The notes under the pieces: model-generated
Told to the model about the DNA's origin: nothing
The model's input: only the letters and a program-made list of their open reading frames with translations
Databases searched by the model: none
Position numbers and translations under genes: made by a program
NCBI GenBank assembly: GCA_044223895.1
Contig: JBGALL010000002.1
Coordinates: forward strand, 1 to 64,000
Direction of reading: 5' to 3'
DNA: 64,000 nt
Source of the DNA: CAKZSU01 sp044223895
GTDB lineage: Bacteria > Patescibacteriota > Microgenomatia > UBA10105 > UBA927
Shown here: positions 28,455 through 37,096 of the stretch, piece by piece
How positions within the stretch are numbered: position 1 is the stretch's first letter
How the letters are laid out: every line of letters begins with the position of its first letter

Positions 28455-28464
28455 ATGTATCCTT

Positions 28465-29634
28465 TCATGAAACGTTTGAAACTATTTGTATTAGACCGTG
28501 TACATTTTCTTTCCAGGAAAAACTTTTTACTGCCAGGTCTCTACATTGTTTAGCCATTGATTTTCGAAGAGATGGGTTTAATTGAATATGGGCAACTTTC
28601 TCTTGCATTGATTGTGGATCGTTTACAGGGGTAATGTAGCCATGTGTACCTGCTTTGATTACTTCTATATGTCCCCCACTTCTGGTAGCTATGACAGGTA
28701 TCCCACTGGCAAAGGATTCTAATATAACCATCGGAAAGCCTTCACCTTGGATAGATGGCAATATAAATACATCCGAGGCAGCATAATATGCTGGTAAATC
28801 TTCATCTTTTATAAACCCTAACAATTTAACATTCGATATCTTGTGGGTTGTGATATATTTTTCAATATTTTGTTTGTCTGGTCCGGTACCACCCAAAAGA
28901 AAAAGGGTGTTTTTGTGAGTATGTAATTGTGCAATCTGAAGAAATGTCTCAATACCATTTTTGAAGGTTAATCTACGTACCGTAAAACAAATAAAAGCAT
29001 CGACTGGTAGATTATATTGTTTGCGCAGAGCTGCTCGATTTTTGGCTGGAGTAAATCTGGCTATATCTACACCGTTATAGACGACTATACTTTTCTTAGC
29101 TACTTTTGCTATAGAATTGACGTATTTATTTGTCTCTTCGCTAACAGAAATTATCTTAGTACTGTGAACTAAATTATAGCGACCAAAAATATAATCAAGG
29201 AGTGAAGAAAGAATATTCATAATTTTTGACTTGGAGATAATTTTGGTATTGTGTTGAGTCAAAATAACTGGTTTTTTATATATCTGACAAAGTAAAATAC
29301 AGATGAACGAAAACATATAGGGATGTCCGTGAACGTTCACCACGTCGGCTTTTTTGACTGAATCTATCAGAGTCTTATACGTCTTCACTGTTGGCATAGG
29401 AAGTGCAAAGGGAATACCAAACCATTTGTATGTCATATTCAAACTCTTCACTCTCGAAATAGGAATATTATCTGGAGTTGTATTCGGATCGTTATTACTA
29501 AATTGAGATGTCAGCAACGAAACAGAATATCCTGCTTTTTTCAGCTCTCGAGATTGATTCATGATTACTTCCTCTATCCCACCTTTAAATGAAAGATATT
29601 GATAGGCAATAAGAATGTGCTTCTTTTGTTTCAT
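28465..29634 (-). CDS. Glycosyltransferase family 4
   Basis: GT-B fold protein of 389 residues. The N-terminal domain begins ILIAYQYLSFKGGIEEVI, the C-terminal nucleotide-sugar domain contains FLLGGTGPDKQ and the GT4 EX7E motif EGFPMVILE near residue 298, then GIPVIATRSGGH. It transfers a sugar from a nucleotide donor to a lipid-linked or polymer acceptor at the inner membrane face. It overlaps the next upstream GT2 gene by 4 bases and follows the operon order. Confidence 0.88.
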   Translation of the reverse strand: MKQKKHILIAYQYLSFKGGIEEVIMNQSRELKKAGYSVSLLTSQFSNNDPNTTPDNIPISRVKSLNMTYKWFGIPFALPMPTVKTYKTLIDSVKKADVVNVHGHPYMFSFICILLCQIYKKPVILTQHNTKIISKSKIMNILSSLLDYIFGRYNLVHSTKIISVSEETNKYVNSIAKVAKKSIVVYNGVDIARFTPAKNRAALRKQYNLPVDAFICFTVRRLTFKNGIETFLQIAQLHTHKNTLFLLGGTGPDKQNIEKYITTHKISNVKLLGFIKDEDLPAYYAASDVFILPSIQGEGFPMVILESFASGIPVIATRSGGHIEVIKAGTHGYITPVNDPQSMQEKVAHIQLNPSLRKSMAKQCRDLAVKSFSWKENVHGLIQIVSNVS

Positions 29635-30383
29635 ATAGATGTAACAGTAGGTATTAACCTTCTGGTATTTTTTCTAGATTTGGATGGACTCCAAAATAAA
29701 TTTTTAGAGAAAACATGTAGGATTCTTAAACCATCTGAAACAGCAGATATCTTAGATTCACCATGGCGTTTTTCGTAGGTTATTGGAACAGAATACATGC
29801 GAAAGCCAAGTCGCTTCATCTTGGTAATCATATCCATTTCTAACTCAAATCCTTCACTTTGAAGATGAGGAAACATAGAGTCAATGACTTCTTTTTTCCA
29901 AGAAAAATAGCCACTCAAGACATCGGTTACGTTTGCTTGATAAAACTGTCGTACTAAGAAGGTGTACGACCAGTTAACAATTCTGTTTTGAAATTTTAAT
30001 GAGTCTTTCTTGATATCTCCCCCAAGCCTTGACCCTACAACTACGTCACAGAAATCACTCAATAATGGTTCTATCATTCGTAATACTTCTTTGGCTGCGT
30101 ATGTTCCATCACCATCAAGCATGACTATGAAGTCTGTATCAAAATCAATTGAGCGGAATCCTGTCATGATGGCGTGACCTTTTCCTTTTTTGTGTTCAAA
30201 AATTACCTCTGCCTTAAATTGTTTTGCAACCTTTGCGGTATTGTCGGTTGAATTATTATCAATCACGAGAATTTTGGTCAAAATACCTAATTTCTTTAAT
30301 GAAGTAATAGGTATAGTAGAAAGCACCTTCACAAGGCCTTTTTCTTCATTGTGGCAAGGAATGATAATTGTCAGTTTTTTCAT
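29631..30383 (-). CDS. Glycosyltransferase family 2, DPM1-like
   Basis: GT-A domain of 250 residues with IIIPCHNEEKGL at the start, VIDNNSTDNTA, and the DxD-type motif MLDGDGTY near residue 90, as in dolichyl-phosphate mannose synthases. A basic tail replaces the membrane anchor found in longer members. It probably makes a polyprenyl-phosphate sugar, which the GT-C enzyme encoded in the same operon could use; this pairing is inferred from family knowledge. Confidence 0.87.
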   Translation of the reverse strand: MKKLTIIIPCHNEEKGLVKVLSTIPITSLKKLGILTKILVIDNNSTDNTAKVAKQFKAEVIFEHKKGKGHAIMTGFRSIDFDTDFIVMLDGDGTYAAKEVLRMIEPLLSDFCDVVVGSRLGGDIKKDSLKFQNRIVNWSYTFLVRQFYQANVTDVLSGYFSWKKEVIDSMFPHLQSEGFELEMDMITKMKRLGFRMYSVPITYEKRHGESKISAVSDGLRILHVFSKNLFWSPSKSRKNTRRLIPTVTSI

Positions 30384-30385
30384 AT

Positions 30386-31948
30386 TTATATCTGTGCAAA
30401 TCTAGGCCAGAAGGAATTTCTAGACTGAGACTTTTTGGTATGTGTTTTGGGAGTGTTTTTTTGTAAATGCAGACCATGTTTAGTTTTTGACCAATAATGG
30501 GGTGCGACTATGAATTCGTAAACTGCGACCCATGCTGCAAAACTCATTGCTAACCAATAGAAGGGAACAAATATTGCATACTTAACTAAGCCGTAATGCC
30601 CATGTTTTGCACAACCTACCATATAGAAATACAAATAAAGCATGTTTCCCAAGAACAATGAAATCGTTCCCATATAAAAGACTGGAGCAAGAAATAATGT
30701 GTCAATAAAATTACCCACATGACTTCTGAAAACAAAATAAGAAATTGTTATTCCCCACATGAAAGGATTTATCAACATTGAGAAAACCTTTCCTCCAACG
30801 ATAAGTTGGAAAAAGAAACCATCAACCTTATATCTTTTGGAGGAAAATTCGGTCAGATCTCTCATATGCATGAAGTAGGTTTGGACATAACCCTTTATCC
30901 ATCGAGTTCTTTGATTAAACCAATTCTTTAAATCACTATTAGCTTCTTCGAGAGTTACCGAATCAAGAATAGCGGTCGTTAAACCATTCTTTGATAGGCG
31001 CATTCCTAAATCACAATCTTCGGTAACATTGAATGAATCCCAGCCACCTAATACATCAAGATCTTTGGTTCTAAAATGATTCGATGTTCCACCGAGTGGA
31101 ATAGGAGCTGAAATTGACTGAAGTCCAGTTAACACTAGTTCAAACCATAAAGAATATTCAGCAGTAAAAATTCTTGATAACAAATTCTGGTTGGGGTTGT
31201 AGAAATTTAATTTAGCTTGTAAACATGCGACGTTTTTCGGCAATTGTTCAAATGCTAGTACTGATTTTTTTAACTGCCAAATGTCGGGGATATCTTCAGC
31301 ATCATAGATAACCGTATACTCCCCTTTGGCAAATTGAAGTCCATAGTTACAAGCTTTTGGCTTGGTTTTTGGTTTAGAATGAGGAACAACACGAATTTCA
31401 AAGGTTGAGGGCAATTTCATTTTTTGTATTTCTTCAATACTTTCTTTGTCATCTTCTTCAAGAAGAAGCATGATTTGTAGTTTTTCTTTCGGATAACTGA
31501 TTTTTTGCATTGCCTCAACGAATTGTGGAACAACCTTCCATTCTTTATACAGTGGACATAAGATGGTGTAGGTTGGCCATGATTTTCTGTCTGAAATTGC
31601 TCTTTCCTTTACCGTAATTTCCGTTGCTTGTAGAAATGACCGAACTATAAGAAATAGATTAAATAGAAGATCGGTAAAATATAAGGAAGTTATAATAGAA
31701 ACAAATACAACTAAGGTAGTATGCCATTGGGCGACGAAGCCTAGCGTGAGCAAGAGTATCATTATGGATAATACTACGAGCTGCATGCTATTTACTCGAG
31801 AATAGGCTGTTTTTGCCGGAGGCAAGCGAGAATGATGAACGTAGTCGACCCCATTGTGTCTGAAGCCAAATCCGCCTTTTATCTTTATTTCAGCCTCAGA
31901 AAACGGTGTAACTGGGCTGGAGCTAAACAATTCCCTAAGCTGTTTCAT
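30386..31948 (-). CDS. Membrane GT2 glycosyltransferase, cellulose/hyaluronan-synthase-like
   Basis: A 520-residue processive-type GT2: two N-terminal membrane helices (about 55-100), catalytic domain with YDAEDIPD, TEDCDLG and the QxxRW-type motif QRTRWIKGY near residue 335, then three or four C-terminal helices. Such enzymes polymerise and extrude glycan, or add single sugars to lipids. It is the first gene of the five-gene glycan operon, with gaps of 2 bases or overlaps downstream. Confidence 0.87.
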   Translation of the reverse strand: MKQLRELFSSSPVTPFSEAEIKIKGGFGFRHNGVDYVHHSRLPPAKTAYSRVNSMQLVVLSIMILLLTLGFVAQWHTTLVVFVSIITSLYFTDLLFNLFLIVRSFLQATEITVKERAISDRKSWPTYTILCPLYKEWKVVPQFVEAMQKISYPKEKLQIMLLLEEDDKESIEEIQKMKLPSTFEIRVVPHSKPKTKPKACNYGLQFAKGEYTVIYDAEDIPDIWQLKKSVLAFEQLPKNVACLQAKLNFYNPNQNLLSRIFTAEYSLWFELVLTGLQSISAPIPLGGTSNHFRTKDLDVLGGWDSFNVTEDCDLGMRLSKNGLTTAILDSVTLEEANSDLKNWFNQRTRWIKGYVQTYFMHMRDLTEFSSKRYKVDGFFFQLIVGGKVFSMLINPFMWGITISYFVFRSHVGNFIDTLFLAPVFYMGTISLFLGNMLYLYFYMVGCAKHGHYGLVKYAIFVPFYWLAMSFAAWVAVYEFIVAPHYWSKTKHGLHLQKNTPKTHTKKSQSRNSFWPRFAQI

Positions 31949-32518
31949 AGTAATTATTACAAGACATAATAATACATACTATGAGCCTATATGTCAAGGA
32001 TGGAAAACGGTATTTAACCAGTAACAACCTTGAAGCTATATCTGCAAGTTTAGAGGAGGTTTTGAAGGTAAAGAAAGAAATATTTATACATTGAGACCTT
32101 GAGGTTTTGCTTTATGTTTCCACAAACATCCTTGCGAATTTTGTGGATCTTGGGGAATACCTACTATTGATAATTAAATAGCTAGTATTAAATTCTGTTC
32201 TAGTTCTGTCTGTTTGGATTTGTCACAAAAAATACTTAAAGGTTATTCATCTGGACGATATATACTCCATGTAGTGTTACCATCTTTAATTACTTATAGT
32301 TTTCCTGGTGGATGCGGTTCTGGATTATATGCATTATTTGACCAATGCATTAGAGTGAACTATTTTTAGTAATTTTATGTCTTAGATAACAATATTAATT
32401 TCTATTATCTCGTTTAGTATTTTTATTTACAGTATTCTAATGGTCTATAACTTGAAATACATAGAAAGTTGCTTTTGAAAAATTAATATTTCAGAAGAAA
32501 TATTCCAGAATATAGAAC
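31949..32518. other. 570-base gap with no convincing gene
   Basis: AT-rich. A 37-codon ORF on the plus strand (31981-32094, starting MSLYVKDGKRYLT) is divergent from the GT2 gene and might be expressed or be a remnant. A Cys-containing frame at 32103-32370 is interrupted by one TAA and has no clear start. The GT operon promoter should lie near 31950-31985. No RNA gene or repeat was recognised. Confidence 0.4.
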
Positions 32519-33199
32519 TTATTTTTTTAATTGTTTATCATTGATTATCTTTCCATCTGATAAAGTAATTATTCTATCGGTAAGCTTGGCATAATCATCT
32601 TCATGAGTCACCATAATAATAGTTTGACCATGGTTATTGAGATCGGAAAATACCGAAAGAATTTGTTGTGATGTTTCTGTATCAAGATTTGCTGTGGGTT
32701 CATCTGCGAAGAGGATTTTCGGATCACCACTAATTGCTCGAGCAATACTGACTCGTTGTTGTTGTCCACCCGATAATTGATTTGGGAGATTTTCGATTCT
32801 ATCTTGGAGACCAACTTTTTCTAATACTTCTATGGCTTTTTTGGCAGCTTGGTCTTGTGACATACCCAACATTAATAACGGTGTCATGACATTTTCTTTG
32901 GCAGTTAACGATGGTATCAGGGCATAGTCTTGAAAGATATATCCAAATTCCTTTAGTCGAAAATCCATACGTTCGTCTTCTGAGAAATCGTTTGTAGAAA
33001 TTTGATTGACAAGTATCTCTCCTTCGGTTGGGGTATCTAACAGACTCATTTGATATAGTAAGGTGCTTTTACCAGAACCAGATTTTCCGACGATGGCAAT
33101 AAATTCCCCAGTTTTGGTTTCAAAATTTAACTGCTTAAGAACTTTTACTTCCGTACTGCCACTTTTATATGTTTTTGATAAATTTTTGACTTGAATCAT
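32519..33199 (-). CDS. ABC transporter ATPase, MacB/LolD type
   Basis: Complete ABC ATPase of 226 residues: Walker A GKSGSGKST near residue 38, Q-loop IFQDYALIP, signature LSGGQQQRV near 142, Walker B ILFADEPT, and switch His in VTHEDD. The sequence style is the lipoprotein/MacB-like class that works with an FtsX-type permease. It is encoded right after the permease gene (4-base gap) and the adaptor gene, forming a MacAB-like export operon. Confidence 0.92.
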   Translation of the reverse strand: MIQVKNLSKTYKSGSTEVKVLKQLNFETKTGEFIAIVGKSGSGKSTLLYQMSLLDTPTEGEILVNQISTNDFSEDERMDFRLKEFGYIFQDYALIPSLTAKENVMTPLLMLGMSQDQAAKKAIEVLEKVGLQDRIENLPNQLSGGQQQRVSIARAISGDPKILFADEPTANLDTETSQQILSVFSDLNNHGQTIIMVTHEDDYAKLTDRIITLSDGKIINDKQLKK

Positions 33200-33203
33200 A
33201 GAA

Positions 33204-34472
33204 TTATCTCCCTAGTATTGCATCTAAGGTTCGTTGTTTCACCACAATTCGAGCTGGAATATAGCCGGCTATAATAGTTGCTACGAATAAAATGAATATT
33301 CGTAAGAGGACTCCGGGTAAATCAGCGACAAATATTCCTTCAGAAAACGGGAAATCAATAGGATGATTGGCAAAATAGGGAACCATGAGTCCATATACGA
33401 TTACCATTCCGAAAATTGTTCCACCTGAAGCATAAAATAATGATTGAAATACATACGAGGTTTCTATTGCTAAAGCATTAATACCAATCCCTTTGAGAAT
33501 GCCTATATATTTTCTTCGGGTAATCGCATTGACAAAAATAACGATAAAAATCGTAATCGAAGCCACTACTAAACCAATACCTCCAATAACGTTTCCTAAT
33601 AGTGCAAAGGTTGCCGATATGTCACGAATAAACTGTGGTTGGGCTTCTTGCCATGTTTGAACTTTGGCTAAATTGTCTATCTGATTTCCTAAGAAAATAG
33701 ATTTTATTGCTAAATCAGATTCGTCATTTTTTGACTTTATGGCTATTTCATTGACATTGAAATCATCACGTCCAATTATCGGACGAAGCTCGCGGTCAAG
33801 CATAAATATACGGCTATCTATCCCCTGAACTTTTCCTTTGACTACTCCAACAATAGTAACTTCTTTGACGATGTCGTTTATTGTTATGCGAACAACCGAA
33901 CCGACATCGGCATTTTTGAGAGCCAATGTCCCTGTACCCGCTGCTGATTGATATTTCTGTAATAAGGAAACACCAACAAGTATTTGATCTTTCTTACTGG
34001 AATCCAGATACGAACCTTTGATAACTAACTGGGATAATCCAGTAACTTTATCTTCTTTTTCGGGATTTATCCCGGCAACCACTCCTGTGGCGCGGTCGGT
34101 TTCTTCGTCTCTGCGTGTTTGGGTTTTATAATCGGCTTCGAGTTTTGCAGGAGCTGTATATCGAGGGCTAACAGACTGAATCATCCCTATTTGTTCGCTC
34201 AAACCGATGGCTAAATGGCTATCCTCTATATAGGATTTTTTGTCGAGAACTGATAAAAAAATATTCCCGGTATAGCGTTCTCTGTAAGAACGAACAGAAC
34301 CTTCCGTTAAGCCTACCAAAATCCCACGAATAACAATAAGGTTTAAGAAGGTCAACATCATGACGAAGGTAATAAGAATAGTCGTCCATTTATTGGCACG
34401 ATTAATATCCCGAACTGCCAAAAAATATCCAACTTTTATGGATACGATTATTTGCAGCAGATTTTTTTTCAT
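33204..34472 (-). CDS. FtsX-like ABC transporter permease (MacB type)
   Basis: Topology of the MacB/FtsX class: one N-terminal helix (about 28-52), a large extracytoplasmic domain (55-290), then three helices (about 295-320, 345-370, 385-410). The external domain is beta-rich with IKGSYLDSSKKDQILVG. It is encoded between the adaptor (21-base gap) and the ATPase. A mechanotransmission-type exporter for a peptide, lipid or drug is expected; the substrate is unknown. Confidence 0.88.
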   Translation of the reverse strand: MKKNLLQIIVSIKVGYFLAVRDINRANKWTTILITFVMMLTFLNLIVIRGILVGLTEGSVRSYRERYTGNIFLSVLDKKSYIEDSHLAIGLSEQIGMIQSVSPRYTAPAKLEADYKTQTRRDEETDRATGVVAGINPEKEDKVTGLSQLVIKGSYLDSSKKDQILVGVSLLQKYQSAAGTGTLALKNADVGSVVRITINDIVKEVTIVGVVKGKVQGIDSRIFMLDRELRPIIGRDDFNVNEIAIKSKNDESDLAIKSIFLGNQIDNLAKVQTWQEAQPQFIRDISATFALLGNVIGGIGLVVASITIFIVIFVNAITRRKYIGILKGIGINALAIETSYVFQSLFYASGGTIFGMVIVYGLMVPYFANHPIDFPFSEGIFVADLPGVLLRIFILFVATIIAGYIPARIVVKQRTLDAILGR

Positions 34473-34493
34473 GGTGCTCTTTTGCGGCAGGTT

Positions 34494-35702
34494 TTATTTA
34501 GATTTGGGAATAACGATGATATCCCCTTCGGTTAATCCAGATATGATTTCTGTAGTGGTTTCGTTTTTTATTCCAGTTTTTACTGTCTCTGAATTCGATT
34601 TTCCGTTTTTCTTTAGGATTACTTGATTTTCTCCATTTGCTTTGGTCAGCGCGCTATTGGGAATACTTAGGACATTTTTTTTCGTTTCGGTTTCTATGGT
34701 TACCGTAGCGGTCATAGTGGTTTTAATACGTTCATCTGGTTCTATAAGGGTTACGTAGGCTTTGTAGGTAACTACAGCATTAGAATTTTCCCCAACATCA
34801 TCTATCCGTGATACTTTGGCATCGAATGATTTATCGGGAATGGAATCAAAAATAACCATCGCTTTCTGCCCTGTTTTCACTTTGGTGATATCGATTTCAT
34901 TCAGTTTTATCAAGACCGTAATTTCATTACTAGAAGAAATACGAAGCACCGGAATGTTGGTGGTACTTGATAAGGCGGTTGTGTCTCGGGCGTTGACCAT
35001 ATCTCCCAAGGCTACAGAAAGGTTCATGATCGTACCGGATATAGGGGCTTTTATAACACTATTCTGAGTAGCTTGAAGAGCAAGTAAATTCGCAGTTACT
35101 GAAGATTGCGCTGCCGTTATGGCTGTATCAGAATCTAAAAATTTTCTTTCTAAATATTCGAATGATTTTCGGCTACTGGTTAGTGTGGAAGTAATACTGT
35201 CGATTTCATCTTGAGTATAGGGTTTTCCGGTGAGTGGATTATTCCTACCGGTATTCCTTCTATCGGTCATTTCAGTGAAGGCTACGGAGGCATCGATTAC
35301 TGTTTTTCTTCCTGCTTCTAGTATTGACTGGTTGTTTGTTTTTGTTTGCTTAGCAGTATTTAGGTTGGCTAGTGCACTTTGATAGTCAGCAAGTGCTTGA
35401 GCTTTTTCGATTTCAGACGCTGAGCTTTTAATCTTTAGCAATTCTTGTCCTTCGCTTACCACTGAACCGTTTTTTACTAAAACTTCTTCGACTATGCCCG
35501 TACTGGAAGAATATACCGGAGCATTCCCTAAATCATTGGCATTGCCACTGATAATTATATGTTCAGATATATCGCTGCGTTTCATTTGATAATCTATACT
35601 TGTTTGTGAAGGAGTTGTTCTGGTTTTAAAAAATATTCCCAATCCAACCAGTACCACGATTATGAGAACTATTTTTTTGTTGAAAATTTTGGAGAAATTC
35701 AT
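34494..35702 (-). CDS. Periplasmic-adaptor-like protein (HlyD/MacA family)
   Basis: An N-terminal membrane anchor (about 9-27), a biotinyl-lipoyl-like half (VEEVLVKNGSVVSEGQELLKI), a coiled-coil hairpin (about 90-200), the returning half (SVIKAPISGTIMNLSVALG) and a C-terminal beta-barrel. This is the HlyD/MacA order. In a cell with a single membrane such adaptors serve MacB-like exporters without an outer-membrane channel. It is first in the three-gene operon; TAGTAT 14 bases upstream of the ATG is a possible -10. Confidence 0.88.
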   Translation of the reverse strand: MNFSKIFNKKIVLIIVVLVGLGIFFKTRTTPSQTSIDYQMKRSDISEHIIISGNANDLGNAPVYSSSTGIVEEVLVKNGSVVSEGQELLKIKSSASEIEKAQALADYQSALANLNTAKQTKTNNQSILEAGRKTVIDASVAFTEMTDRRNTGRNNPLTGKPYTQDEIDSITSTLTSSRKSFEYLERKFLDSDTAITAAQSSVTANLLALQATQNSVIKAPISGTIMNLSVALGDMVNARDTTALSSTTNIPVLRISSSNEITVLIKLNEIDITKVKTGQKAMVIFDSIPDKSFDAKVSRIDDVGENSNAVVTYKAYVTLIEPDERIKTTMTATVTIETETKKNVLSIPNSALTKANGENQVILKKNGKSNSETVKTGIKNETTTEIISGLTEGDIIVIPKSK

Positions 35703-35992
35703 GAAAAAAGGATTTAATACTATCTCTACTCTAACACTTTTAGACTCGAGCTCCTATAGATGTGTAAACAGTATGTATGAAGAAAGAATATCTAATCATA
35801 TTATTTCCCGCGAAGCCGATTATCACAATGATACGTAAAATAGTACTAAATAAATTTTACTTTGGTGAGAGTCTCGATGTAAAACCTGATTCTTGCTCTT
35901 GCCCAGCTTGCGATGAAAAAAGGAATAACACGTATTGATACCTTATTGGTTTGAATTTCGTTTGGTGAAAGAGACCAATATAAATAATGTTT

Positions 35993-36820
35993 TCAAAATC
36001 TCTGAAGTCTTTGTAAATAAGGAAGTGTATCAATAAATGACAGTGTTCCTTGTAAGATTAAAGGATTCACTCCTTGCTCTGTTGCTAAAAGAATATAATC
36101 TCTTTGAGAATGTTCTATAAAAGGATTTTTGTTGACATTATTTCTATATCTGGAGATGGAATCAAACTTTTGTTGAATTGCCATGGTCCATAAAAATAAA
36201 ACATACTGCTTCTTAGATGGAAGATCTTTATTCTCCAGTCCATTTATAAAATCCTTGTACAAATCATATGCATCATGTAAATCATGAATAGGTATAAAAC
36301 TTGATGGATCATTCTCTCCCCCATGTAAGCGTGTTCCTACTGATACGACCATCCGTACCCATACAGCATTAATTAATTCTCTATATTTACAGTTTTCAAT
36401 ACACATATCATCAGCTGGTAATCCTCTTGCATTTTTTTCAATTACTATCGCCTGAGAATAAAAACCTAGTATACTTTTTATTAATGATTTGTCGTTCGCG
36501 TAATGCTTTTTTAACAATTCTGGATAGAGAGTATTAAAATTTCTAAGAGCGTTTGAGTTAACTAAGTCTGCGGAATCAACGTAATGATCTATTTGATGGC
36601 CTAATGTAATGATGTGCTGTAAATCGCCGCGTTGTGCAGAAAATTCTGGATAAATTAACAAAGTTCCAGCAAGACCAAGTTTGTCCGTCAAATTTGTTCC
36701 TCTCACCGATTCCGGCAGAGAAGCAGTTGCATGGTATATACCAGAAAGCGTTGGATACTCGCTTCTACGGTTACTCAAAAACAGTGAACCATGTTTTTTT
36801 AGTGATTCTTTCGTTGCCAT
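35993..36820 (-). CDS. Hypothetical all-helical protein, 275 aa
   Basis: Not recognised. Soluble, mostly helical, no signal peptide. A segment GHQIDHYVDSADL near residue 75 and another with RLHGGENDPSSF near 165 are distinctive; the acidic HxxDxxxD pattern might bind metal, but I cannot link it to a family. The start is supported by a TATAAT box seven bases upstream. It is a single gene between the MacAB operon and the dockerin group. Confidence 0.65.
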   Translation of the reverse strand: MATKESLKKHGSLFLSNRRSEYPTLSGIYHATASLPESVRGTNLTDKLGLAGTLLIYPEFSAQRGDLQHIITLGHQIDHYVDSADLVNSNALRNFNTLYPELLKKHYANDKSLIKSILGFYSQAIVIEKNARGLPADDMCIENCKYRELINAVWVRMVVSVGTRLHGGENDPSSFIPIHDLHDAYDLYKDFINGLENKDLPSKKQYVLFLWTMAIQQKFDSISRYRNNVNKNPFIEHSQRDYILLATEQGVNPLILQGTLSFIDTLPYLQRLQRF

Positions 36821-36827
36821 GGGATAA

Positions 36828-36833
36828 ATTATA
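36828..36833 (-). promoter_or_regulatory. -10 box for the 275-aa hypothetical gene
   Basis: TATAAT on the minus strand, seven bases before the ATG at 36820; leaderless layout. Confidence 0.5.
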
Positions 36834-36990
36834 CTACAATTAGATTGTTGTGACAGTCTATTAATCGATTATTTTACACTTTATTATTCTTGATGAGGTT
36901 CGAGTCTTTATTAGATCAATAACAGTATGATTGTTACCAGTTTCTAAAATGTTGTGTTGGCTGATGCATTGTCCTCTGAACTTTTCTCGA

Positions 36991-37025
36991 TTTTTATAAC
37001 TATTTGAGGTAAATATGCGAACATA
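36991..37025 (+). repeat. 35-bp direct repeat, copy 1
   Basis: Matches 42906-42940 at 31 of 35 positions, same orientation. Shared core blocks are ACTATTTGAG and AAATATGCGAA. The two copies flank the three-gene secreted-protein group at 37.1-42.9 kb. Confidence 0.7.
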
Positions 37026-37096
37026 CAAATGTACAACAAACAGACAACGTGAGATGTAAATTATTTGGTTAATAATTATCCATATCTGTTCGCTGA

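Noticed and set aside
32103..32370. Cys-rich frame resembling a zinc-binding nuclease fragment
   Set aside because: Interrupted by an in-frame TAA, no start codon, and only chance-level motif (CEFC); recorded only as gap content.
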